This document shows, one piece after another, positions 35,796-44,222 of a stretch of 64,000 nucleotides of DNA. The stretch's first letter is position 1. The number at the start of each line of letters is the position of its first letter. Location: NCBI GenBank assembly GCA_015064855.1, contig SVRK01000003.1, positions 62,001 to 126,000 on the forward strand. Reading direction: 5' to 3'. Origin of the DNA: Oscillospiraceae bacterium (GTDB lineage: Bacteria > Bacillota > Clostridia > Oscillospirales > CAG-272). The notes below the pieces were generated by a model. It worked only from the letters and a program-made list of their open reading frames with translations, made no database searches and was not told where the DNA came from. Made by a program: the position numbers and the translations under genes.

Positions 35796-37292
35796 ATGTT
35801 ATACTTATCTACAAGAAATAATAAAATTTCAAAAAAACCATCAGAGGCGGTGCTTGAGGGCATTGCAAAAGACGGTGGACTTTATATGCCAAAGTCCTTT
35901 GATGACTGTGCTTTCCCTATGGAAAAGCTTGAAAAAATGTCAAACAAGGATATCTCCGCAACAGTAATTTCACTCCTCTTTGCAGGTGACCAAATGTTGA
36001 AAAATGAAAACGGAGAATTTTGGGGAGCTTATGAGCTTGTTTCCAAGGCTTACGACGGCAAATTTGACAACGAGGATTTTGCTCCGCTTGAAAAGGTGAA
36101 CGATGCTTACGTTATGGAGCTTTACCACGGACCAACCTGTGCTTTCAAGGACGTTGCGCTTCAATTACTTCCTCAGCTTATGTCAGCAGCTAAAAAATCA
36201 ACAGGTATGAAGGATGAAATTGTCATCTTGACAGCAACAAGCGGTGACACAGGTAGTGCCGCACTTTCGGGCTTTTCAGGCGTTGACGGTGTTAAGATTA
36301 TCGTTTTCTATCCAAGAAAGGGTATTAGCGCAGTGCAAGAAAGACAAATGGTATCGGTTGACGGAAAGAACACTTGCGTTTGCTCCGTTGGCGGTAACTT
36401 TGATGATGCACAAAGTGGTGTTAAAAATATTTTTGCAAATCTTACGCTTCCAAAGGGAGTTAAGCTATCAAGTGCTAACTCTATAAATATAGGTAGACTT
36501 GCTCCTCAAGTTGCATACTATTTCAAGGCATATCGCGATTTGCTTTTGAATGGTGAAATCAAAATGGGTGACAAGGTTAACTTTGTTGTTCCAACAGGCA
36601 ACTTCGGTGACATTTTAGCCGGATATTTTGCGAAGAAAATGGGACTTTCCGTTGGCAAGCTCGTTTGTGCATCAAACGCAAACAAGGTTTTGACAGATTT
36701 CTTTGAAAATGGTGTATATAATAAAAATAGAAGCTTTTTCATAACAAACTCTCCATCAATGGATATACTTATTTCTTCCAATCTTGAAAGACTTTTATAC
36801 CTCACCTGCGGTGATGAAAAATGTGCTGATTATATGGCGAAGCTCAAGGAAAACGGAGAATATAAGCTTGAAAAATCCGAGCTTGAAAAGATTAAGAGTG
36901 AGTTTGAAGCAGGCTTCACCAGTGAAGACGAAACTATAAAAACAATCAAGGACGTGTATGAAAAGCACGGATATTTGATGGATACACACACCGCAGTTGC
37001 GTGGAGTGTTTACGAAAAATGGGTAAAGGAAAGTGGCAATAGTGATAAAACGGTTGTTTTGTCTACAGCTTCTCCTTATAAGTTTTCAAACAGCGTTATG
37101 AATGCACTTGGAAAAGAATATGATAATGAGTTTGATGCACTAAACAAGTTAAACGCATATACAGGTGCAAAAATCCCTGGTTCACTTATCAATATTGAAA
37201 AGAAGGCAGTGTTCCATAATGCTACCGTTGAAAAGGACGAAATGCTTGATTTCGTTGATAAAATGGTAAACAAAAAGGTTTGGAACGACTGA
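35796..37292 (+). CDS. thrC: Threonine synthase
   Basis: Converts O-phosphohomoserine to threonine with PLP. The 498-residue long-type enzyme has the PLP lysine in GPTCAFKDVALQL, the phosphate-binding TSGDTGSAAL loop and PTGNFGDILAG. It is divergent from hom-lysC-asd and completes the threonine branch, apart from homoserine kinase, which is not in the window. Confidence 0.96.
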   Translation: MLYLSTRNNKISKKPSEAVLEGIAKDGGLYMPKSFDDCAFPMEKLEKMSNKDISATVISLLFAGDQMLKNENGEFWGAYELVSKAYDGKFDNEDFAPLEKVNDAYVMELYHGPTCAFKDVALQLLPQLMSAAKKSTGMKDEIVILTATSGDTGSAALSGFSGVDGVKIIVFYPRKGISAVQERQMVSVDGKNTCVCSVGGNFDDAQSGVKNIFANLTLPKGVKLSSANSINIGRLAPQVAYYFKAYRDLLLNGEIKMGDKVNFVVPTGNFGDILAGYFAKKMGLSVGKLVCASNANKVLTDFFENGVYNKNRSFFITNSPSMDILISSNLERLLYLTCGDEKCADYMAKLKENGEYKLEKSELEKIKSEFEAGFTSEDETIKTIKDVYEKHGYLMDTHTAVAWSVYEKWVKESGNSDKTVVLSTASPYKFSNSVMNALGKEYDNEFDALNKLNAYTGAKIPGSLINIEKKAVFHNATVEKDEMLDFVDKMVNKKVWND

Positions 37293-37312
37293 TTTAAATA
37301 AGAGGTGTTTAT

Positions 37313-37750
37313 ATGAAAAGTAAGTATTTGCTTGTAGACAAAGAAATGCTTCCCGAATGCTATTTAAAGGTAATGGATGCTAAGGAGCTAATATTAAGTG
37401 GCAAAGCGAAGGATGTTAGCGAGGCATCCAAAATGGTAGGTATAGCAAGAAGCACTTATTACAAATATAAGGACTATGTTTTTGCGCCAAATGCAGACAC
37501 AGAGTGCCGTAAAGCTGTAATTTCGTTCTCACTTTATCATAAATCAGGACTCCTTTCAGAGGTTTTAAACGTACTTTCGGGAACGGGAGCAAACATCTTG
37601 ACAATTACTCAAAATTTACCTGTTAATCAAAGAGCAAACGTCGTAATTTCGATGGACGTTTCGCACGTTTCGGGAGACATTTATGCGCTTCTTGATTTGA
37701 TAGGAAAAATTGACGGGGTGACGTCAACCAAGCTACTCGCTATTGAATAA
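37313..37750 (+). CDS. ACT-domain protein, PheB/UPF0735 type
   Basis: A 145-residue protein: an N-terminal helix-turn-helix-like part (VSEASKMVGIARSTYYKYKDYVF) and a C-terminal ACT domain (about 68-145) of the PheB type. Such proteins often sit beside hom or thr genes in Firmicutes and are proposed amino-acid-responsive regulators. It follows thrC by 20 bases, so it probably shares its message. Its target could be the hom/thrC spacer, an inference from position only. Confidence 0.85.
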   Translation: MKSKYLLVDKEMLPECYLKVMDAKELILSGKAKDVSEASKMVGIARSTYYKYKDYVFAPNADTECRKAVISFSLYHKSGLLSEVLNVLSGTGANILTITQNLPVNQRANVVISMDVSHVSGDIYALLDLIGKIDGVTSTKLLAIE

Positions 37751-37774
37751 AAGTAAATCCCAAACAAAAGCAAA

Positions 37775-37800
37775 AAGGCATTGATTTTAGTCAGTGCCTT
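37775..37800 (+). terminator. Terminator of thrC-pheB
   Basis: AAGGCATTGA pairs with TCAGTGCCTT (10 bp, one U-G) around a TTTTAG loop, followed by TCTTTTTTCT. Confidence 0.85.
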
Positions 37801-37859
37801 TCTTTTTTCTTAAATTGTAACATTGTATAAAAATATATGCAATATATACCTCTTTTTTG

Positions 37860-37888
37860 TTGACAATTAATATAAATAGTGTTACAAT
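37860..37888 (+). promoter_or_regulatory. Sigma-A promoter of the Thr-Glu lipoprotein gene
   Basis: TTGACA (37860-37865), 17 bases, TACAAT (37883-37888), 32 bases before the ATG. Confidence 0.85.
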
Positions 37889-37920
37889 ATATAATGAAGA
37901 AAAATATTGGAGGAAATACA

Positions 37921-40239
37921 ATGAAAAACAAGATTTTAATTCTTTTGTCTTTGATTCTTTGTTTTACACTCGTGTTTGCATTGACATCATGTGGTGGCGG
38001 TGGTGAAACCGATACCGAAACAGAGACTGAGACAGAAACTGAAACTGAAACTGAAACAGAGACAGAAACTGAGACAGAAACTGAAACAGAGACGGAAACT
38101 GAAACAGAAACTGAAACTGAGACAGAAACTGAAACAGAAACTGAAACTGAGACAGAAACTGAAACTGAGAGCGAAGTAGAGGAATGTGCACACGCAGAAA
38201 CAGAATGGCAAACCAAGAAGGAAAGCACATGTACTGAAAACGGAGAAGATGTTAAGGTTTGTAAAGCGTGCGGAGCTGAACTTGAAACAAGCGAAATTCT
38301 TGCTGACGGACACAAATGGTCTAACTGGAAGGAAACACAAAAGCTTACTTGTGAGCAAGATGGCATAAAGGAAAGAACCTGCTCGGCATGTAGTGAAAAG
38401 GAAACACAAACACAAACAACAGAAGGTCACAAATATGGTGAGTGGGAAACAACAACAGGCGTTACCTGTGAAACAGATGGTGAGCAAACCCAAACCTGCT
38501 CCGTATGTGGCGGAACAAATACAAGACCACTTGTAGCTGTGGGTCACGCTTGGACTGAATGGGGTATAGGTTGGGATGACGAACCATACGTACAAGAAGC
38601 TTCCTGTACTCAAAAGGGATATGTTGGCAGAGTATGCTATAATTGTGGTGGAGAAGAATTAGACGAAACTGCTATGCTCCCACACGAATACACGGGATGG
38701 GTTGTTCCCGAAGGTGTTGACTGTACAGTAGGTGGTACAGTATCAAGAGGCTGTGAAAACTGTGATTTGAATGAAGAAAAGGTTGTTCCGGCAGGCGAGC
38801 ACGTTAACGTAGTATATGAGGGTGCAAAGGAAGCCACAAAGGAAGAAGAGGGCTCAACAGGTGTTGAAAAATGCTTGGCTTGTGGCAAGACCTTGGCTAG
38901 CGCAAAGATAATTAAAATATCTAATGTAGCACTCAATGGCGAAGTAACAACAAATTCAGGCTTCTGGGCATTAAACGATAGATATGAATTAGTACAAGCG
39001 GTTGACGGCAATCGTGAAACTGCTCTTTGCAGTGACCCAAGTTCTACTTCTATCGAAACAACCGTAGTATTTAAAAAGGCAAGCGCAGTATATGAAATCG
39101 TTTTAGTAGTAAACGGTCAAGGTTCAACCTGCGAGGGTACCAAATTTGAAAACGTTAGTAACCAAGAATACACAATCTCCTTTATTCTTTACAATGAAAA
39201 CGGCGATGAGGTTTTCCGTTCAGAACGCTTTAATACTAAGGACAAGACTGAAATCGTAGTTCCTATCAGCTTGGAAGACGGTGAAACAGTAAAGAGCATG
39301 GATATTATTCGTTCAAAGCAAGCATATACAGCGGCTAACTATCTTTGGGAGGTGGAAGCATATGCAGTGGAATATCTCTCACCATGTGAGGCAACAGGAC
39401 ATACTTGGGGCGCATGGGACATTAAAGACCCTGTTTGCTCACCTGACGCTTTGGTTGATGGACTTGAAACAAGAACATGCTCCGTTTGTGGAGAGGTTGA
39501 AGAAAATGTTTTGACAGCTGAACACGATTGGTCTGAATGGAATATGTCTGGCGTTCAATGTCAGGTTGGCGGAACAAAGACAAGAACATGTAAGTCTTGT
39601 GGCAAGGAAGAATCCGAGGAATTGACAACAGAAGCACACGTAGCACTTGAGGTGCAGGGCGCAAAAGAACCAACCTTTGAAGAGGAAGGCTCAACAGGTA
39701 CAACAGTTTGTACAGCATGCGGTGCGACAGTATTAGCGCCAAAGGTTATTTCCAAGCTTGTTAATGAAGCACTAACTGCAACACCATCTACAAATTCGAC
39801 AAACTGGCCAATAGTTGGTAATGGTAGCAACTGGGCACCAAACACTATCCCTAACATGAATGATGGTAAATTGGATACAGGCGCAAGTACTAACGATTGG
39901 CATCAAGCAACTCTTGATTTCATTTTGACTTGGGACGAAGCAGTTGAAATTAACAAGATAGTATATGTATGTAATGGTACAGGCAACTTTGGTTATGATG
40001 GAAATTTCGAAAACACAAATTGGGCAGTTGATTATATAATTACAGTTTATGACGAGGATGATAACGTAATTACTACCGCAACAGGAAACACCAAGGACCA
40101 AACACAAATAGAGGTTGAAATTCCTGAGGACTCAGCAGCTGTTAAAAAGGTTGTTATAAATATCGACCATAAGCAAAACGGTATCAGAGGCGGTGTATTT
40201 GAAATTATGGCTATTTCTGGTGGCAAGGTTCAAGACTAA
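37921..40239 (+). CDS. Surface lipoprotein with Thr-Glu stalk, CxxCG repeats and two discoidin-like domains
   Basis: A 772-residue predicted lipoprotein. The signal peptide ends in the lipobox LTSC (Cys near residue 23). A Thr-Glu dipeptide tract (about residues 28-83) forms a stalk. Then come repeats of about 40 residues, each with a Cys-x-x-Cys(-Gly) pair and G-H-x-W spacing (about 85-325 and again 490-605). Two beta-sandwich, F5/8-type-C-like modules follow (about 332-485 and 609-772). It is probably a wall- or matrix-associated glycan-binding or scaffold protein. ATG 37921 has GGAGG; upstream in-frame ATGs are poorer. No enzymatic motif is seen. Confidence 0.75.
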   Translation: MKNKILILLSLILCFTLVFALTSCGGGGETDTETETETETETETETETETETETETETETETETETETETETETETETETETESEVEECAHAETEWQTKKESTCTENGEDVKVCKACGAELETSEILADGHKWSNWKETQKLTCEQDGIKERTCSACSEKETQTQTTEGHKYGEWETTTGVTCETDGEQTQTCSVCGGTNTRPLVAVGHAWTEWGIGWDDEPYVQEASCTQKGYVGRVCYNCGGEELDETAMLPHEYTGWVVPEGVDCTVGGTVSRGCENCDLNEEKVVPAGEHVNVVYEGAKEATKEEEGSTGVEKCLACGKTLASAKIIKISNVALNGEVTTNSGFWALNDRYELVQAVDGNRETALCSDPSSTSIETTVVFKKASAVYEIVLVVNGQGSTCEGTKFENVSNQEYTISFILYNENGDEVFRSERFNTKDKTEIVVPISLEDGETVKSMDIIRSKQAYTAANYLWEVEAYAVEYLSPCEATGHTWGAWDIKDPVCSPDALVDGLETRTCSVCGEVEENVLTAEHDWSEWNMSGVQCQVGGTKTRTCKSCGKEESEELTTEAHVALEVQGAKEPTFEEEGSTGTTVCTACGATVLAPKVISKLVNEALTATPSTNSTNWPIVGNGSNWAPNTIPNMNDGKLDTGASTNDWHQATLDFILTWDEAVEINKIVYVCNGTGNFGYDGNFENTNWAVDYIITVYDEDDNVITTATGNTKDQTQIEVEIPEDSAAVKKVVINIDHKQNGIRGGVFEIMAISGGKVQD
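38005..38169 (+). repeat. Hexanucleotide-type microsatellite encoding (Thr-Glu)n
   Basis: About 165 bases of GAAACN/GAGACN units encode the Thr-Glu stalk. The unit is a multiple of three, so gain or loss of units changes stalk length without a frameshift. The opposite strand gives spurious open frames. Confidence 0.9.
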
Positions 40240-40250
40240 TAAAAACATAA

Positions 40251-40272
40251 AAACGGACACACCTGTGTCCGT
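40251..40272 (+). terminator. Terminator of the Thr-Glu lipoprotein gene
   Basis: AAACGGACAC pairs with GTGTCCGTTT around a short ACCT-type loop, followed by TTTT. Confidence 0.85.
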
Positions 40273-40278
40273 TTTTTC

Positions 40279-40333
40279 ACGCCTCCTTTGAAAAGGGAGG
40301 TGTCGTTTTATTTGAAACGACGGAGGGATTTTA
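40279..40333. repeat. CTCCCTC-type intergenic repeat
   Basis: CCTCC and GGGAGG arms, then GTCGTTTTATTTGAAACGAC (a hairpin), then GGAGGGA. It has the layout of the CTCCCTC repeat family common between genes in gut Clostridia, and similar copies occur at 61479-61622. A further hairpin (AAAACCACGCG and complement, about 40370-40400) follows. Confidence 0.6.
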
Positions 40334-40404
40334 AAAAAGGTCGCAAAAGCAACCTCTTTTATTGCAAAACGAAAACCACGCGACCATCGCGTGGTTTTCG
40401 TTAT

Positions 40405-40723
40405 ACAAAAAAAACAGGCAAAGTGCCTGTTTTCTACATTAAATTTTTTTATTATAGATAGAAACAAAACTTTATTTATCAGTGCTTTTTGTTTTGTGCC
40501 CTCATATGCTCATCACAGTGATGTGCAGAGGTGGGTATAGAATACGCGAATGCGTAGTCGTCGGCGTACTTTGTACGGTAGAGTAGCAGTCGTGTATAAA
40601 AAAGCACATAAAAAGAAAACAGGCAAAGTGCCTGTTTTCTACATTGAAATTTTTATTAAAGACAAGAAATAAAGCTTTATTTATCAGTGCTTTTTGTTCT
40701 ATGACCTCATATGCTCATCACAA
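40405..40723 (-). repeat. Structured 3' element R1 (ABC exporter), with a duplicated box
   Basis: Read from the exporter stop on the minus strand: conserved box (40686-40722), terminator hairpin AAAACAGGCA-AAG-TGCCTGTTTT (40616-40638), the second half of a long-range stem (40599-40607 pairs with 40687-40695, AAAAAGCAC with GTGCTTTTT), then a core with a CGTAC-AAA-GTACG hairpin (40566-40578 region). Beyond the core the box recurs (40481-40517) with a second copy of the same hairpin (40412-40432), so about 105 bp are directly duplicated. No gene lies in 40240-40723. Confidence 0.7.
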
Positions 40724-43700
40724 TTATTCAGTTCGGAGTGCTATAACAGGGTCCTTCTTTGCCGCCACTCTTGATGGGATAAGTCCCGCAATAAGAGTAA
40801 GCACCATACTAATAATGATAAGAATAACAGCAGGCCAGAAGCCAACAGCTGCCTTAAGACCTTCAACTCCTGTTAATGCGTGAATTATAATATTAATAAT
40901 CCACGAGAGAACTATTGTTACAGAAATACCGAGTATGCCGGAAACAAGGCCAACAATCATAGTTTCTGCATTGAACACGCGAGAAATATCACGCTTTGAT
41001 GCACCCATTGCACGAAGCACACCAATTTCCTTTGTTCTTTCTTGAACGGAGATAAGAGTAATTACACCAATCATAATAGACGAAACAACAAGTGACGTTG
41101 CAACGAATGCAATAAGAACGTATGTGATGGCATTAATAATAGTGGTAATAGCAGACATCATATCACCCAAAATGTCGGAATATTCGATTTGCTTTCCGCT
41201 ATCCTCGCCCACCTTTGCGTTATAAGCCTTTACAAAGTCCTTGAAATCATCCTTTTGCTTAAATGTTGAGGTGTAGATATTAATTGATGAAGGAGTTCCC
41301 ATATCAATCATACCAAACTTAACAAGATTTTCTTCATAGGTTGAATCGGAGAATTTCATGAAGTTGTCGTAATAAACACCATAGTCTTTGTCATTAAGAC
41401 CATTTATGTGAAGAAGCAACGCTGAAGCCTTTGATTCGTTGGTTGGCAAGGAGATATCAAGAGCTTTCTTTGTGGCATCTTGGATTTGCGCCTTAGCACC
41501 TGCCTCTGCCATAGGTGTTATGATCTTCATAAGATTTTCGTAGGAATAAGTGTTTAGCTTATATTGAGTTGCAAGTGCTTCTTTATATAGCTCTTGCTTT
41601 TTATCCTCTGGCAAAAGCTCAAACGATTGCTTCGTTTCTTGCTCGTATTGTAGCTTCACTGCTGAAATTAAGCCCTCAAGCTCATCCTCGGAGACTGCAG
41701 ACAAAATAGCGGTGGTGAGAAAATCAACAGCACTTTTTTGGTCTTTAACATTTGAAAGAATCATGCTCATATAAAAATCAAGAGCAGGAGTTGTTTCAAC
41801 AACGCCGGGGGTGAAAGGATTATCTGTAGGCGCACTATAAGCGTTAAAATACGAAATTTCAAGGAAAAGCTTTGCCTTGTTAGAGGTTGAAAGGCGTGAA
41901 ACGTATTCGGTGAAAATTTCCTTCTTTTCTATATCGGAGAGGCTTTTTGACGTAGATTCAAATGGTAATTTTGAAAGAATGTCAAAGTTTTTGTCCTTGG
42001 CTTGAAGCTGAGCAACGGCAGACGCGGTAGATTCTTTAATGACGTGCTTGGTTAACTCACTTGTGTATCCGATATATCCGGACATGTATCCGGAATCAAC
42101 GCTATCCTTTAGACGAATGATACCCGAAACCTTTAATTCAAGGGCATTATCGTATATTGTTTGGAGATGCGTTTCATTGCTTGAGTTATCAATAACGGTG
42201 TCTCCATAGACTGTGTAGAAATCTGATGGTAAAATTACCTTGTATGTTTGACCACAAACCTCCTTGAATGACCACGATGGAATTTCTTCCTCGGGTAGAG
42301 GCTTTTTCTCGGCAGCATACTTGATGATTTTATCAATGTCATCCTTACCGAGTAGACCTAGAGCATAAAGAGTCAAGTCGTCAATCTCGTTATCCTCATC
42401 GACAACTATAACAACCTCATTATAATCATTTGGCCAAGTGCCGTAAATAACATCATATTGATTGGTAACTACGTCGCTTACCGGCTTTCCGTTCTTGGAG
42501 TCGGCAAGAAGCTCTTGCCACATAGTGATAGAGCCACTCATCATTGAAGACATAGACATCGAAGACGATGTATCGCCGAACATAGAGCTTGATTCGCTCT
42601 CGCTCATAAGTCCAGATTGGATGAAGTATTCAGCCATCATTTCCTGTAAAAGAACGTTGGTGTCTGATTTTATAATATCACCCTTGTCGTTTCTTGTGTA
42701 AACGGACAAATTAAGTGGGTATTTGTATTGCACCTCACTAACTGCCTTATATAGGTCGGAGTCCTCGTCCTTTAGTTGCTTGTCAAGCTCCTTTTTAAAT
42801 GAGGCAAGGTCGTTTTTGTTAACCTCAATTTTGCTGATTTCTTCAACCAATGAGGCTATAAGCGGGTCTTTGTAAACAGCATTGGGATCACGGTTTTCCT
42901 TTTCTGCATCAGTGCCATCTTCGCCACCGGATAAAAGCGTAATCATAAGAGAGCCAATGTCAACCGTCTCGCCTTGAATAGTCAAGGGGTAAGAGGAAAG
43001 AGTTGATTCCTGTACACTGTTGATATATGAGTTTGTACCATTTGAAACCGCGAAAATCAACGCAATACCTATAATACCGATACTGCCCGCAAATGCGGTC
43101 AAAATAGTTCTGCTTTTTTTAGTTAAAAGGTTGTTAAGGGAGAGAATAAAAGCAGTAAAGAATGACATAGAGGTTTGCTTTTTCTTGCCCTTGTTTGTAG
43201 CCTTTTTCTTCGAGGGAGTGTTTGATTTTGGAGTGCTTTCAGCTTTTGTCTCTGCTTTAGTAGCCTCTTCCGCTATAAGAGGTGCATTTTCGACACTCTC
43301 CTCGATATTTTCGTTTATAGCAATCGCTTCAATGATTGAATTGTATGGATTTGAGTCGCTTATAACAAGTCCATCAAGAAGATTGATTATTCTTGTTGAA
43401 TATTCATTTGCAAGCTCTGGGTTGTGCGTAACCATAATAACGAGCCTATCCTTGGAAATCTCCTTGATGAGGTCCATTATTTGTACGCTTGTTTCAGAGT
43501 CAAGAGCACCAGTTGGCTCATCTGCAAGCAAAATTTCAGGGTCGTTTACAAGTGCACGGGCAATAGCAACCCTTTGCATTTGTCCACCTGACATTTGATT
43601 TGGCTTTTTGTGTAATTGGTCACCAAGACCTACCTTTTCAAGTGCAGCTTTAGCACGCGCCTTTCTTTCAGATGAAGAAACGCCTGCAAGGGTAAGTGCA

Positions 43701-44017
43701 AGCTCAACGTTTGAAAGAACCGTTTGGTGTGGGATAAGGTTGTAGCTTTGGAAAATAAAGCCAACAGAGTGGTTTCTGTATGTGTCCCAATCACGGTCAG
43801 TAAATTCTTTTGTGCTTTTTCCATTTATCTCAAGGTCACCGTCGGAATATTTGTCAAGTCCGCCGATAATATTCAAAAGAGTCGTTTTTCCGCATCCGCT
43901 TTGTCCAAGAATTGAAACAAATTCACTCTCTCTAAATTCAAGCGAAACGCCTTTTAGTGCGTGGACAACTTCATTGCCGGTTGCGTAATCCTTTTTAATG
44001 TTCGTTAATTTTAACAA
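40724..44017 (-). CDS. ABC transporter with fused ATPase and FtsX/MacB-like permease, large ectodomain
   Basis: A 1097-residue protein. The N-terminal ATPase (about 1-230) has Walker A GQSGCGKTT, ABC signature MSGGQMQRVAIARAL and Walker B LLADEPT. A charged linker precedes the first helix near 295-315. An extracellular region of some 600 residues follows, then three C-terminal helices of the FtsX fold, including VQERTKEIGVLRAMGASKRDI. It resembles MacB/LolCDE-type mechanotransmission ABC proteins exporting peptides or lipids, but the substrate is unknown. The start is TTG 44017, just after an AGGAG site; no suitable ATG exists there. Element R1 follows the stop. Confidence 0.88.
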   Translation of the reverse strand: MLKLTNIKKDYATGNEVVHALKGVSLEFRESEFVSILGQSGCGKTTLLNIIGGLDKYSDGDLEINGKSTKEFTDRDWDTYRNHSVGFIFQSYNLIPHQTVLSNVELALTLAGVSSSERKARAKAALEKVGLGDQLHKKPNQMSGGQMQRVAIARALVNDPEILLADEPTGALDSETSVQIMDLIKEISKDRLVIMVTHNPELANEYSTRIINLLDGLVISDSNPYNSIIEAIAINENIEESVENAPLIAEEATKAETKAESTPKSNTPSKKKATNKGKKKQTSMSFFTAFILSLNNLLTKKSRTILTAFAGSIGIIGIALIFAVSNGTNSYINSVQESTLSSYPLTIQGETVDIGSLMITLLSGGEDGTDAEKENRDPNAVYKDPLIASLVEEISKIEVNKNDLASFKKELDKQLKDEDSDLYKAVSEVQYKYPLNLSVYTRNDKGDIIKSDTNVLLQEMMAEYFIQSGLMSESESSSMFGDTSSSMSMSSMMSGSITMWQELLADSKNGKPVSDVVTNQYDVIYGTWPNDYNEVVIVVDEDNEIDDLTLYALGLLGKDDIDKIIKYAAEKKPLPEEEIPSWSFKEVCGQTYKVILPSDFYTVYGDTVIDNSSNETHLQTIYDNALELKVSGIIRLKDSVDSGYMSGYIGYTSELTKHVIKESTASAVAQLQAKDKNFDILSKLPFESTSKSLSDIEKKEIFTEYVSRLSTSNKAKLFLEISYFNAYSAPTDNPFTPGVVETTPALDFYMSMILSNVKDQKSAVDFLTTAILSAVSEDELEGLISAVKLQYEQETKQSFELLPEDKKQELYKEALATQYKLNTYSYENLMKIITPMAEAGAKAQIQDATKKALDISLPTNESKASALLLHINGLNDKDYGVYYDNFMKFSDSTYEENLVKFGMIDMGTPSSINIYTSTFKQKDDFKDFVKAYNAKVGEDSGKQIEYSDILGDMMSAITTIINAITYVLIAFVATSLVVSSIMIGVITLISVQERTKEIGVLRAMGASKRDISRVFNAETMIVGLVSGILGISVTIVLSWIINIIIHALTGVEGLKAAVGFWPAVILIIISMVLTLIAGLIPSRVAAKKDPVIALRTE

Positions 44018-44162
44018 TTTTTCTCCTTTCCTTTGCGTGTAATGCAAAAATTATATCACGCAAATATTAACTTTAAATTAAAAAACATATTATAATTCTA
44101 TACCTTAATATTATTTATGTCAATATGAACAATTCAAATTTCACATAATTTTCACATAAAAC

Positions 44163-44191
44163 TTGAATATTAATTCTCATTATGTTATTAT
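44163..44191 (+). promoter_or_regulatory. Sigma-A promoter of the deacetylase lipoprotein gene
   Basis: TTGAAT (44163-44168), 17 bases, TATTAT (44186-44191), with an extended TGT -10. The spacer 44018-44222 holds nothing else certain. Confidence 0.7.
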
Positions 44192-44222
44192 ATAAATAGC
44201 CAAAAAAGAAAGAGGTATAAAT

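Noticed and set aside
37964..38613. Long open frames on the minus strand opposite the Thr-Glu tract (Ser-Val and Phe-rich products)
   Set aside because: They are artefacts of the low-complexity repeat in a real plus-strand gene; the same applies to 44513-44731.
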